Positions 35,513 to 45,125 of a DNA stretch of 64,000 nt are shown here, one piece after another. Within the stretch, counting starts at the first letter, position 1. Every line of letters starts with the position of its first letter. The position numbers were made by a program, and so were the translations under genes. The DNA is from Oscillibacter valericigenes Sjm18-20 (lineage in GTDB: Bacteria > Bacillota > Clostridia > Oscillospirales > Oscillospiraceae). A model generated the notes under the pieces. The model made no database searches, was not told where the DNA came from, and saw only the letters and a list, made by a program, of their open reading frames with translations. Location of the stretch: NCBI GenBank assembly GCA_000283575.1, contig AP012044.1:2294001-2358000 (forward strand). The letters are read 5' to 3'.

Positions 35513-36052
35513 ATGAAAAAGCATAGTGCGATCTTCTGCCTGATCCTGTCCGCGATTTTGATGACCGCATGTTCCTCCCCCTTTGCGGCGGACCCCACGC
35601 TTCGTCTCTCCTCCGCGCTTGATGTGGATATATCCAAGGGGGAGATCACGCAAAGCAGCGATACACACGGCGGTTTCCTCGGAGACGGCTGTCTCTTTAT
35701 GACACTCGATTTTGACGACGAGGACGGTCAGGCATTGGCTGCGCAGCTCACCGAAAATCCCGCGTGGAGCAGTTTGCCCCTGACCGATCATCTGAGTACG
35801 CTGTTATACGGAATTTCGGGCAGTTCGCCTTCCGTTGGGCCGTACTCCGTTGGGCCGTATGTAACAGACAGTGATGGAAATGCGCTGTTTCCCGCCGTGG
35901 AGAATGGGTATTACTGTTTTATCGACAGGTACAGCGACGCAACAGACCCCAAAGATGATACAGAGGTTTTAAGCCGCCATTCCTTTAATTTTACCATTGC
36001 GATCTACGACACCGATAACAATCAATTATCCTACTGCGAATTTGACACCTGA
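35513..36052 (+). CDS. Unrecognised lipoprotein
   Basis: 179 aa with a signal peptide and lipobox LMTACS (Cys20). The mature part holds a tandem SVGPY repeat around residue 107-117 and many aspartates. Ribosome site CTGGAGG. Not recognised beyond that; a membrane-anchored extracytoplasmic protein. Confidence 0.75.
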   Translation: MKKHSAIFCLILSAILMTACSSPFAADPTLRLSSALDVDISKGEITQSSDTHGGFLGDGCLFMTLDFDDEDGQALAAQLTENPAWSSLPLTDHLSTLLYGISGSSPSVGPYSVGPYVTDSDGNALFPAVENGYYCFIDRYSDATDPKDDTEVLSRHSFNFTIAIYDTDNNQLSYCEFDT

Positions 36053-36081
36053 CATTACCGATCAAAAGAAAGAGGGATTTC

Positions 36082-37107
36082 ATGTACAGCTTCCGCAATG
36101 ACTACAGCGAGGGCGCGCATCCCGCCGTTTTGAAGGCCCTGACCGACACAAATTCAGAGCAGACCTGTGGATACGGTCTGGACCCCCGCTGTGCCGAGGC
36201 GTCGGATCTGATCCGCCGCCAGTGCGCCGCGCCGGACGCCGACGTACATTTCGTCGTGGGCGGCACCCAGGCAAACCTGCTGGTCATCCACGCGCTGCTG
36301 CGCTCCTTTGAGTCCGTGGTAGCGGCCGACACCGCCCACGTCAACACCCACGAGACCGGAGCCATCGAGGCAACCGGACATAAGGTCTGCTCCGTTCCCT
36401 CTCCCGACGGGAAGCTGACTCCCGCTCTGGTTCGGGCTGTTCTCGACCGGCACGATGGCTCGGAGCACATGGTCCATCCCAAACTGGTCTACATCTCCGA
36501 CACCACGGAGGTGGGCACCGTCTACACAAAAGCGGAGCTGTCCGCACTGTACGATTTCTGCCGGAAGCAGAACCTGTATCTGTTTCTGGACGGCGCGCGC
36601 CTCGGCTCCGCGCTGACGGCGGAGGGCAGCGACCTGACTCTGCCGGACCTGGCGGAGCTGACCGACGTATTTACCATCGGCGGCACAAAAAACGGAGCGC
36701 TGTTCGGCGAAGCCATTGTTCTCAGCGCCGGATGCGGCAGAGCGAATTTCCGGGCCTATATGAAGCAAAGGGGCGCAATGCTGGCAAAGGGACGGCTTCT
36801 GGGGCTTCAATTCTCCGCGCTACTGGACGGCGGGCTGTATCTTGATATCGCCCGCCACGCCAACGAAATCGCACAGCTCCTGCGGGAGGGCATCGCAGAA
36901 TTGGGATACAGCTTCGCATCCGACTCCCACAGCAACCAGATATTTCCCATCTTCCCGGACGCAGTGGTGAAGAAGCTGGAGCGTTGCTGTGAGTTTGAGA
37001 GCAACGGACCCGCCGGGGACGGCTTTACCTGCATCCGGCTGGTCACCAGCTGGGCCACGCCGCGCAGTGCGGCGGAGCAGTTTTTGAAGGACCTGGCGGC
37101 AATGTGA
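36082..37107 (+). CDS. Low-specificity threonine aldolase / beta-eliminating lyase family
   Basis: 341-aa fold-type I PLP enzyme. FVVGGTQANLLVIHALL binds the cofactor phosphate, HVNTHETGAIE stacks on the ring, LDGARLGSAL holds the Asp, and GGTKNGALFGEA supplies the PLP lysine. Such enzymes split L-threonine/allo-threonine into glycine and acetaldehyde. Lone gene after a lipoprotein; the ribosome site is AAAGAGGGA. Confidence 0.9.
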   Translation: MYSFRNDYSEGAHPAVLKALTDTNSEQTCGYGLDPRCAEASDLIRRQCAAPDADVHFVVGGTQANLLVIHALLRSFESVVAADTAHVNTHETGAIEATGHKVCSVPSPDGKLTPALVRAVLDRHDGSEHMVHPKLVYISDTTEVGTVYTKAELSALYDFCRKQNLYLFLDGARLGSALTAEGSDLTLPDLAELTDVFTIGGTKNGALFGEAIVLSAGCGRANFRAYMKQRGAMLAKGRLLGLQFSALLDGGLYLDIARHANEIAQLLREGIAELGYSFASDSHSNQIFPIFPDAVVKKLERCCEFESNGPAGDGFTCIRLVTSWATPRSAAEQFLKDLAAM

Positions 37108-37260
37108 CCTCCGGGCGGAGGGGCGGCGTGGTTGCCTGGTTCTATCACCACTGTTCTTTCCCTCGGCTCGTATCCATCACCGCATTATGTACGGTCTGGG
37201 ACGCGCTGTATTCCCGGTTTGGAAGCAGCGGCCCCCGCCAAAATTACCTTGACCAAAATC

Positions 37261-37292
37261 GAAGGCCGTCTGCTAATGCGCAGGCGGCCTTC
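37261..37292 (+). terminator. Stem-loop downstream of the aldolase gene
   Basis: AAGGCCGTCTGC pairs with GCAGGCGGCCTT (one G-T) around TAATGC. The stretch 37108-37365 holds no supported gene. Confidence 0.5.
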
Positions 37293-37365
37293 GTCTGTTC
37301 TCTATAAAAGGCTCTACTTCAGTGGGCCGCGAACAGGATACGGCTGCGCCCGTGAAGCGGACAAC

Positions 37366-38364
37366 TCAGCCCTGTGGAAAACCGTGCGCCCGGTCTGAAA
37401 GCCAGAAAAACGGGATTGCTGCAAGCTGCATAACAGCCGAGAAGGTCACAAGCAAAGCCGGAGAAACAGCGTACAGCACACCCATCAGCCAGCTTCCCAG
37501 AAACCAACAGACGCCGAAAGCAGTCTGGAAAATGCCGAAGCCTGAGGAACGACTATGCTTTGGTACAATACTGGACACCGCAGCTTTCAGAATGGATTTC
37601 TGCGCCCCCATGCCACCCTCCCCCCCCAAGAGAGCAACGCCAAGGAACAGCGCCCACCGGACCGTTACGGTAAAAATCAGGATGGCAAACGGCGCGGAGA
37701 TCAGCGTTGAGAGCATGAGTACCTTAATTCCAAACTTATTGAATAGCCAGCCGAAGAACCGCGCGGAGAGGGCGTCCATCGCCATGGCCCCTGCGTAAAT
37801 GAGCGACAGCGTTTCCTCCGGAATCAATCCCGTCCGGGCCGTGGCATTGTAATCATGGTAAAGTCCAGAAAGCCCGCCGCAAAAAGGCCGATCGCTACAA
37901 TATACAGCACGAAGGAGCGATTCATACGGAATGGAACCGTCTCCTTCGCGGGTGCTTCAAATTCCTCCGGATTGGGATAGCGCCGCCTGGCGATGAGCAG
38001 CAGCGCAACCGTCATAGCAGCCGGAATACCGAGAATGGCGAAGCAGATTTTATAGGTGCTGAACGGATCGTCGTTCTTTTTCAGAAGCATCACCGCAAAG
38101 AGCAGCACAGGGCCGAGAAACGCACCCAGTTGATCGAGAAATTTCTGAATCGCGAAGCCTTTACCCGCGCCGATCTGCGAAGTTGCAAAGGACAGAATCG
38201 TATCCTTTGCGGGCTTTTTGACCGCCTTTCCAGTGCGCTGCACGACGATAAGGGTGCAAGCAATCAGCCAGCCTCCGCGCGGAACCAGTACCAGCGCCAG
38301 AATCGCCACACAGTCGATTAAATAGCCCGCAATTGTCAGTAAAATATGTATGAACAGTCCCGCT
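37366..38364 (-). pseudogene. MFS transporter, frameshifted and cut by an IS21 element
   Basis: Two minus frames make one major-facilitator protein lacking its first two or three helices. The 5' part reads ILLTIAGYLIDCVAILAL, then TLIVVQRTGKAVKKPAKDT up to LDFTMITM; there the frame shifts near 37845 and continues ATARTGLIPEETLSLIYAG to the stop. Helices with AKDTILSF and the GGEGGMGAQKSILKA segment are MFS-like. The upstream end stops at the IS boundary 38364; beyond the IS (from 40571) only a loosely hydrophobic frame resumes, so the missing 5' end is not convincingly retained. Confidence 0.75.
38360..38364. repeat. Left copy of the IS21 target-site duplication (CCGCT)
   Basis: CCGCT directly before the left inverted repeat; its partner is 40571-40575 directly after the right one. 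Confidence 0.85.
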
Positions 38365-38436
38365 TGTCAACGCCGATTTGAATTTGCAGTTTTTCGCCGG
38401 TTAAAAAATGTAGGAAAACAGCGGCGAGGGAATGTC

Positions 38437-39240
38437 CTAAAATTGGTTTTGTCCCTGCTCGAAGAGGGTATTGACGATGTGCTGTTTTTGCTTCATATAT
38501 TCTTTGCGTTCTTTTAGCCGGTAGCTTTCGCCCTTGATATTGACGACGGTACAGTGGTGCAGAACACGATCGAGTATCGCGGAGGCGATGGTGATATCAG
38601 CAAAGATCTCGTTCCATTGGGAAAAGGTCTTGTTGGAGGTAAAGACTGTTGAGACCTTTTCATACCGTCTGGCAATAAGCTGAAAGAACAGGTTCGCCCC
38701 CTGAATATCCATTGGGAGATACCCGATTTCGTCGATGATGAGCAGCTTGTATTTGCCCAGAGTTTTGAGCTTATCTGGAAGACGGTTTTCAAAATGGGCC
38801 TTTTTGAGCTGCTCAATCAGTGAGTGGCAGTTAATGTAGTAAGTGGAGAATCGATGCCTGGCGGCGACCATCCCCAGCGCCGAGGCCAGATGGGTCTTGC
38901 CCACGCCGGGCGGGCCGAGAAAGACGATATTTTCTCCATTCTCCAGAAAACGCATGGTGGCCAGTCCCTCGATCTGCCGCTTGTCAATGGAGGGCTGAAA
39001 ACTGAAATCAAAGTCCTCCAACGTCTTTTTGATGGGAAAGCCCGACATCTGCACCTGTTTTTCATAGGCGCGCCGCCGTTTGCTGAGCGCCTCCTCTGCA
39101 AAGATATGATCGAGCACCTCCACGATGTTAAGCTCGTCTTTTACAGCTCTCTCAAGATAATTGTCCAGGATCTCCAGCGTGTTTTTCATTTTCAGGCTTT
39201 CAAGGTTCTCCCTGAGGCGTTCCATCGTCAGTTCCGTCAT
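38437..39240 (-). CDS. istB: IstB-like transposition ATPase
   Basis: 267 aa AAA+ protein. Walker A FLGPPGVGKTHLA at about 105-117, Walker B KLLIIDEIGYLPM. IstB helps the IS21 transposase choose targets. Start overlaps the istA stop by 4 nt. Confidence 0.93.
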   Translation of the reverse strand: MTELTMERLRENLESLKMKNTLEILDNYLERAVKDELNIVEVLDHIFAEEALSKRRRAYEKQVQMSGFPIKKTLEDFDFSFQPSIDKRQIEGLATMRFLENGENIVFLGPPGVGKTHLASALGMVAARHRFSTYYINCHSLIEQLKKAHFENRLPDKLKTLGKYKLLIIDEIGYLPMDIQGANLFFQLIARRYEKVSTVFTSNKTFSQWNEIFADITIASAILDRVLHHCTVVNIKGESYRLKERKEYMKQKQHIVNTLFEQGQNQF

Positions 39241-40447
39241 AACAATACCTCGTCATACCGGCTCAAATCATGTGGCTGGATGGGAAAATCGATGACGTTG
39301 TCACCGTCCAGCAGCGTGTTTTCGATGTCGAAAGACTGCTTGACTGTCAGCCTGCGGTAGTGATGGGCATTGACGACCATGTCCTTTTTCTGATAGGATA
39401 TCCGGTGCAGGGCGATTTGCTTTCCTTCGTGGTAGACGGCGAGCAGGTTGTCCAGCGCTACGACTGCCACATCTTTGCCGGCGTATTCCGATGGAACGGA
39501 ATACTGATTACCGCCGTGTGAGATGAGGCAGTCTTTTTGCACCCTGCGTAAGTTAATTTTGTCAATGATATATTTACGTTTGAGAGGGTTGAGGCCCTCT
39601 TCTTTCAGCCTCTCGAAGGGAATCTCATTTGTTGTGGCATGCACCTTTCCATTGACCTTGCTGCACCAGGCCAGCGCCTGGCCGTTGAGATTGTCCAGAG
39701 ACGAGTACTTGATTCCAATCATAAAATTGTCCCGGACGAACTGTACGGTGCGCTCCACCTTGCCCTTTGTCTGGCCCCGGTATGGCCTGCACAGCACAGG
39801 CTTGAAGCCGTAGAACCCGGCAAAGTCCTCGAACTGCCGGTTCAGGGTGCTGTCCTCCTGCTTCAGCAGCCGCTTGATGACGACCTGTTTCATGTTGTCG
39901 TACAGGATTTCCTCCGGATAGCCGCCCAAATACCGGAACGCGTTGGCATGGCAGCGGATCAGTGTGTTTGTGCTCATGTCGGTCACAAACTCTATGTACC
40001 GTGCCCGTGAGTATCCGAGAATAAACAGAAAGCAGTACAGCTTCTTCAGCTTTCCGCCCTCCATGACGGCGTGATCCTCAAAGAATGCCCAGTCCATCTG
40101 CCCTTGCATGTCTCAAACCGCACCGTTGCCTTCTCGTCCAGCTGCTCCTTTTTGTTGCGTACGTATTCTCGCACGATGCTGTGCCCGCCGTCAAAGCCCT
40201 GCTCCCGGATCTTTTCCGGAATTCGCTCCGCTGAGTACGGCGCTTCCTCCAGCCATATTGCGATCTGCTCCTTGTACGGGTCCAGCTTTGACGGCTTCGC
40301 CGCGCTCAGGCTGTATACCGGCCGTGTCTCGCTCTCGGCGTATTTCTTCGCCGTCCTCGGGTCAAGGTTGTACTTGCGCGCGATCTCCGTGTAGCTCAGT
40401 CCTTTTTGCCGGTCGCTTCGGATATCCATCCAGTTTGCTCCTTCCAT
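39237..40447 (-). pseudogene. istA: IS21-family transposase IstA, frameshifted
   Basis: The N-terminal part starts MEGANWMDIRSDRQKGLSY (ATG 40447, after GGAGGCGGAAAGGG) with a DNA-binding HTH (YTEIARKYNLDPRTAKKY) and ends ATVRFET; the catalytic DDE-domain part resumes at MQGQMDWAFFEDH in another frame. A small deletion near 40105-40115 breaks the chain before the first acidic residue, so the element is probably not self-mobile now. Confidence 0.85.
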
Positions 40448-40570
40448 TCTGACACCCTTTCCGCCTCCATTACGGCAGGCGGATTCGAGTGTACCATATT
40501 GCATTTCTCTCCGCTGCAAACCTGCATTTTTTGACCGGCGTTTTCTTGCATTTTATCACTGGCGCTGACA

Positions 40571-41187
40571 CCGCTGACAGTAAAAGAAACTGACAGCCCC
40601 TGTTCAAAACAGGAGTTATCAGCTTAACAGCGGTTCCGGAAGAGCCGAGGGAATACCTCTTTTCAAAAATATTATATCACTCTGCATTTTGCCTTTCAAT
40701 ATGAGCTGCTCATTGTTTTGAGAGGAACTTTCCCAATTCCTGCCGGGCAGCAAAGAAGCCCCTCTCCTGCTGTAGCCGGGGCGATGCAGCCCGGCGGCAT
40801 CCGCTCATATCCAGGCTGGGGATAATCCTCATACGGATGCAGGAAAAATTCGTGATATATCATCTGACATATTTCGATGGATTCTTAATTCCGCCGTGGT
40901 ATACTGGGTTTGGCAGATGAAATGGGTCGGCTTGTGTAAGCTTTTCATTCTTCTTTTTAAAAATGCCCTGTGTTTATCTCTGTGAAGTGCGATTCCGTTC
41001 AAATAGAGCACCCGTGCGAGGCTCGTTCCCTAAAAAAGCAAAGACGGTAAAGCATGTGAACTAATGCCACTGAATCAGGTACAATCACTTCTCCGCTCCA
41101 TATTCTTTCTTATAATTCACACCGGTTAATCCTTTAGAATGTGGACAAGATATCCTGTGTAGAAATAATTATTAAAGAGGGAATTAT
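40571..41187. other. Gene-free interval right of the IS21 element
   Basis: Begins with the second TSD copy (40571-40575), then CCTGTTCAAAACAGG, a short hairpin. No open frame with a ribosome site is seen. The last 100 nt are AT-rich and likely hold the promoter of the following gene. Confidence 0.5.
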
Positions 41188-41820
41188 ATGGAGTCATTTA
41201 AAAGATTGCCTGCACATATCGGAATAATACCTGACGGCAACAGAAGGTGGGCTGTCAAAAATGGGCTTCAAAAGAAAGACGGATATGAACATGGTATTCA
41301 ACCGGGATTCGAACTTTATGAGATGATGCTCGAATATGGTATACAGGAAGCTACCTTTTATGGATTTACCAAAGATAATAACAAGCGGAAAAAAAGCCAG
41401 CGAGATGCATTTACACAATCTTGCGTTGATGCAGTACAGCTTTTAAGCGGAAAAGACGCTAATTTACTGGTCATTGGCAATACTGAATCTCCTGCGTTTC
41501 CTCCAGAGCTGAAAAAATATGCAAACAAGAGAGTTCATTTTGGACATGGCCTGATTAATATAAATTTTCTCGTAAATTATGATTGGGAATGGGATCTGAA
41601 TAATTTAATAGAAAATAAAACTCTCAAATCAGCTGATATTCCCCGGGTCGATCTGATTATAAGATGGGGCGGGCGCAGACGCTTAAGCGGATTTTTACCC
41701 GCACAATCGGTTTACGCTGACTTTTATATTATAGACGATTACTGGCCAGATTTTAATAAATCGCATTTTCTGGACGCATTAATGTGGTATCAAAACTGTG
41801 ATGTAACACTTGGTGGTTAA
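41188..41820 (+). CDS. Short isoprenyl (undecaprenyl diphosphate-type) synthase
   Basis: 210 aa against about 250 for a housekeeping UppS. HIGIIPDGNRRWA with the catalytic Asp16, YGFTKDN in place of the usual AFSTENW, and the C-terminal LIIRWGGRRRLSGFLPAQSVYADFYI with the basic RxxLSxF diphosphate site are cis-prenyltransferase motifs. The gene is AT-rich and stands alone between mobile DNA, with AAAGAGGG before the ATG. A specialised cis-prenyltransferase gained by transfer is more likely than the cell-wall enzyme. Confidence 0.8.
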   Translation: MESFKRLPAHIGIIPDGNRRWAVKNGLQKKDGYEHGIQPGFELYEMMLEYGIQEATFYGFTKDNNKRKKSQRDAFTQSCVDAVQLLSGKDANLLVIGNTESPAFPPELKKYANKRVHFGHGLININFLVNYDWEWDLNNLIENKTLKSADIPRVDLIIRWGGRRRLSGFLPAQSVYADFYIIDDYWPDFNKSHFLDALMWYQNCDVTLGG

Positions 41821-41864
41821 AAAAACTGTGATTTAGCACTTTAACCATACGGTCGAAGCCAATA

Positions 41865-41904
41865 AAAACCCGCCTCCGAGGTACTATCCTCAGAGGCGGG
41901 TTTT
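41865..41904 (+). terminator. Strong terminator after the prenyltransferase gene
   Basis: AAAACCCGCCTC and GAGGCGGGTTTT form a 12-bp perfect stem with an inner CGAGG/CCTC stem and T-rich ends on both strands. Confidence 0.88.
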
Positions 41905-41972
41905 CTTTACGGTAAGCTGGGGCTACATATAAAAATCAAATCTGCAAAAAATGAAGGTGAGGTGATAAATAT

Positions 41973-42125
41973 ATGCCAAAAGACAGTCAGCTGGACCCCA
42001 AGTCTGTCCGCGAAAAAAAAGCAAAGGGCGGACCGACATTCGCTCAAAGCGCGCTTAATGGTGAGGGCCGTAACGATAAGAAGCAGTCAGGAAGCCGCCG
42101 CAAACCCGGGGATGACAAACGGTAA
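41973..42125 (+). CDS. Small basic protein, 50 aa
   Basis: MPKDSQLDPKSVREKKAKGG... with a Lys/Arg-rich, Gly-rich disordered composition and no membrane segment. ATG 41973 follows AAGGTGAGGTGAT at good spacing. Conserved appearance but not recognised; perhaps nucleic-acid binding. Confidence 0.6.
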   Translation: MPKDSQLDPKSVREKKAKGGPTFAQSALNGEGRNDKKQSGSRRKPGDDKR

Positions 42126-42166
42126 GAATTGCGGTCTTCCGGGCAAACAAAGCAGGAGGTGATGAA

Positions 42167-42343
42167 ATGAAATATGAAGATCCCAAAATGGAGGCGTATT
42201 TTCGATCCCTTCCACTTGCCGTTCAAAGCTATATCAATCAATCCGGCATTGATATTTGCTCTATGGGCGATCTCACCTTGATTGGCGAGCATTTTGCAAA
42301 CAACCTGGAAGGTGACGTTCCCACTGTTGATCGCAATTCTTAA
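42167..42343 (+). CDS. Small acidic protein, 58 aa
   Basis: MKYEDPKMEAYFRSLPLAVQ..., begins after a perfect AGGAGGTGATGA and ends just before a terminator hairpin. Reads as a compact helical protein (LPLAVQSYINQSG, CSMGDLTLIGEHF). Follows the 50-aa gene by 41 nt, so the two form a small transcription unit. Function unknown. Confidence 0.65.
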   Translation: MKYEDPKMEAYFRSLPLAVQSYINQSGIDICSMGDLTLIGEHFANNLEGDVPTVDRNS

Positions 42344-42346
42344 CCC

Positions 42347-42378
42347 GCCGTCCCTGAGAATTTCAGGGACGGCTTTTA
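42347..42378 (+). terminator. Terminator of the two small genes
   Basis: GCCGTCCCTGA/TCAGGGACGGC 11-bp perfect stem, then TTTTATT. Confidence 0.88.
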
Positions 42379-42505
42379 TTCCCAGATGAAACTGTAGACA
42401 GGATAATCGGGCAGCGGCAAGGCTCCCCAGCACAAAAAAATGGGGCGTCAAATGGTTCGACTCATTGGAATCCGTATATTTTGGGGAAGCGCTTTGTATA
42501 GCGAC

Positions 42506-42688
42506 TCAAAGGCCGACGTTGTAGGGACCGGCGGCCAGATCCCACGCCTTCAGGGCGGAGGACTGCTTCTCCAGCGCGAAACTCAGCGCCTCGGAGCCTA
42601 GAGCATCGCCCGCGGACATGGGCGAGGATCCCAGAGTCTCGTTGCCGTAACGGTCCAAGTAAACGTTCAGCAGTTTGCCCACCAGCAA
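42506..42688 (-). pseudogene. Possible gene fragment, 60 codons
   Basis: Open frame MLVGKLLNVYLDRYGNETLG... without ATG (TTG) or clear ribosome site. Amino-acid make-up is protein-like; I could not place it in a family. It directly precedes the hypothetical gene at 42693 on the same strand. Confidence 0.3.
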
Positions 42689-42692
42689 TTTC

Positions 42693-43052
42693 TCATTCCG
42701 GCCAGATCACAGTCGGCAACATCGTCTGCGGCCAGAGAACCGTGGCATCCACATCCGTGATTTCCCAGCTTTTCACGGGAAACTCATACTGAATGCCGTA
42801 TTTGTCTGTACAGAAAAAATGCGTTTCCAGTTTATCGCAGGTTTTACAGGACGTTTCGTGCCCCTCCGCGGCGTCCCAGCAGTCAAGGGTCTTCCCGTTG
42901 GCATCCTCATAGAGCTCCAGGTCACATGGACTTTCCTTCTGCAGCTCTCCGTTTTTGTAAAAGCGGAAAGCTGCAGAAACCAAATTCAGGTCAGATACTT
43001 CGGCACACCACTCTGTCTGGTGAAAAATCCAACTGTCTACATTAAATTTCAA
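42693..43052 (-). CDS. Unrecognised 119-aa protein
   Basis: Cysteine-bearing protein (SCKTCDKLETHFFC) with TTG start and weak ribosome site. Acidic, no membrane segment. Not recognised. May be the remains of a longer gene. Confidence 0.45.
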   Translation of the reverse strand: MKFNVDSWIFHQTEWCAEVSDLNLVSAAFRFYKNGELQKESPCDLELYEDANGKTLDCWDAAEGHETSCKTCDKLETHFFCTDKYGIQYEFPVKSWEITDVDATVLWPQTMLPTVIWPE

Positions 43053-43446
43053 TTTTGTGGCATTGAAATGTTTCTATTGGAAAGGATTACAAGTATCCGA
43101 AGCCTGTGGCGCTCTCTTCTCGTATCTAGAACGAACCGCTTGATTCAAAGGTTTCATTTTTTATAAAGAATTCCTACGCAACAATTACATTTTATATGTC
43201 GCCTATTGAAAATAATACTTTCTGCTTTGAAGTGTATCCCTGTGGAAAACGAGCTCTTTTCTTCGTATTCTCATATTAGAACCACACATCTAAAAATCTG
43301 ACCCTCTGCATCAGCCGCACGGCGATCATGTTCTGATAGCCGTATGCGTAACCTCCGCGTGGGAGCAATCCATGCGCATAATTCTTTATCATTTGCAATC
43401 TTCATAACCATACCATCTGACTTTTCCGAATAAGCCCCGGGAACAA
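43053..43446. other. Gene-free interval
   Basis: No frame above 60 codons with a start signal on either strand. Composition is mixed and the sequence shows no repeat. Confidence 0.4.
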
Positions 43447-44121
43447 TCATGTCATGCTGTCCGTGGAAGTTGTTAACTCGATTCTCGGTCCTTTTACAAG
43501 TACGCTTTTGACCGCATCCACATCAACAATCGCATCAAACGCATACCCAATTGTTCCACCTGTTATACCAGTACCGCTAAAGTCAGTATCATTGACACAA
43601 AGAGTTGAAAGTCCCGATGTATCGATGAAACTCTTATCTTGGAATTCCACGATTGGCTTTAAGCTATCCGCTCCATTGCTTCCAGATATTTTGGTTCAAA
43701 CAGAAAGGGGGGAAAGACCGATTGTATCAACGGTCTGGTCCGTTCCTTCAACTTTTTGATTGATCGCATAGCGGGTCGTTGTATCATTAAAGTGCAGTTT
43801 CCATAAGAGTTCAAACGTTCCAGGAAAAAGATCAGTCCATGCTCCTGAATCGTTTTCGAAATAACTGAGATCCTGCAATAAAAGATATAAAGTAGAATCA
43901 TTGCTGTCCAACGGTTGCGTGCGTTCAGCATAATAGAGGCTGGTTATCACATTACCGTCCACCTCGTAACAGGTTGTTCCATAGGTATTAAATCCAGTCG
44001 TTTCATTCGCATCACTTTTGAAATAGATCCCATGCCCTTTCCAGGTGATTTGAGTGCTGTCTGAAACAGACTCTGGCAACTGCACTTCATACGCAATATA
44101 AAGGCAGTGGCAATCTGCCAC
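43447..44121 (-). pseudogene. DUF4179-type extracellular domain remnant with in-frame stop
   Basis: A single minus frame is interrupted by one TGA at 43698-43696: upstream codons read LYIAYEVQLPESVSDSTQITWKG... DTIGLSPLSV, and after the stop ...GADSLKPIVEFQDK to DVDAVKSVLVKG. The closing pattern matches the end of DUF4179 proteins, which sit as membrane-anchored partners of ECF or stress systems. The N-terminal cytosolic and TM part is missing. Decayed. Confidence 0.6.
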
Positions 44122-44190
44122 GGTCTGTTAAACTGTTATAGTCGTTCCTTCATCAGTTGCTTTCACAGTGGGAAAATCGCATGCGCCGTT

Positions 44191-45005
44191 TCATTTCATG
44201 ATTTGCTGTTCATCCGCATGAAAATAAGAAGCCATGATGTCAGACCATTCAGCTGTTTTATTTGCCGCTGCGTTTTCTGTCGATGTCTGTGAGCAGGATA
44301 CCAGTGGAACCATGCATATTGCAAGGGCTGCAAAGGCAACCGCCAAAGCTGCGCCCCGGCGCTTGTTCCCGGAGAGGATTCCCGCCAACCGTTTTTTCAT
44401 CATCGTTGCACTTCCGTAAAAGTAGGTGGACATGGCGGACTGTCGGCCTTTCCACACGGAGGACAACAGTACCTCACTGTAAATCCGGCGCTCTGCCCCT
44501 CCGGCTCCCTGCATAACTATTTCGTCGCAGGCGCCCTCCATATCGCGATTCACCTCGTGGCGCAGGATGTAGGCTGCCTCTGTTTCGGGATAATCCTCTG
44601 TCGGAAGAATCAGCTTTGGCCGAAATACTCCGGTCAGCAAGGGACTGCCGATGCCGGGGCAAACCAGAATCTTTGGGAAGTGGGCCTTTTGGGTATCTGA
44701 ACACAGCCGTTCATAGAGCGCCGTGAGAATTTGAGACTACGCAGGTTTTGCCCATCGGCGCAGACTGTGGTGAAACAGGAGCTCCCCCACCGCCAGCCAG
44801 AGCAGAAAAGCCGCCGCCCCTAGCACCCAGATTCTCCCACGGTGAGCAGGCTGAGGGCAGGTACCCTCTTTGCGGCAGATGGGAAGGCTGTGCCCTTTGA
44901 TGTGTCAATGTCCAAGACAGATTGCACATTTTCCCATTCTGGCAGCATTTCCGGATTAATCACAAAGACGCGGGGGCCTCCGGCGTTTTCGCCGCGGGTC
45001 ACCAC
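44191..45005 (-). pseudogene. BlaR1/M56 peptidase remnant
   Basis: Pieces in several frames. 45005-44820 reads GPRVFVINPEMLPEWENVQSVL, then IWVLGAAAFLLWLAVGELLF (TM), a TAG stop near 44737, LTGVFRPKLILPTEDYP, and ILRHEVNRDMEGACDE. The zinc motif that should read HExxH..D is fused directly to NRDMEGACDE, so about 35 codons around the active site are deleted. The 44191 end reads SYFHADEQQIMK. No longer functional. Confidence 0.75.
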
Positions 45006-45023
45006 TACCTGCCACTCCGGATA

Positions 45024-45108
45024 CCGAACTCACCGGCCCATCTGCCGCCCAAATCGCCTGCATGATTTCCAATTCCGCATCTCCAAGTCGCTTGATCTCC
45101 TTTTTCAT
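45024..45108 (-). pseudogene. BlaI N-terminal fragment
   Basis: ATG 45108 reads MKKEIKRLGDAELEIMQAIW and AADGPVSSV, the first helices of a BlaI/MecI repressor, then runs out of homology after about 28 codons into the M56 remnant. With the operators just upstream this was a blaI-blaR1 operon. Confidence 0.75.
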
Positions 45109-45125
45109 AACCCGTACCTCACAAT

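Larger units (their letters stand above)
38365..40570 (-). mobile_element. IS21-family insertion sequence with 5-bp target duplication
   Basis: 2206 bp. The ends align as inverted repeats: TGTCAACGCC at the left and, on the other strand, TGTCAGCGCC at the right, followed by shared CGCCGGT(T/C)AAAAAATG further in. The flanks are both CCGCT (38360-38364 and 40571-40575), a target-site duplication in the usual IS21 range. It carries istA (frameshifted) and istB with a 4-nt overlap. The insertion lies in an MFS gene. Confidence 0.92.

Noticed and set aside
43696..43698. TGA as a selenocysteine codon in the DUF4179-like frame
   Set aside because: No SECIS-like stem directly after it and the family has no known selenoprotein; nonsense mutation is simpler.
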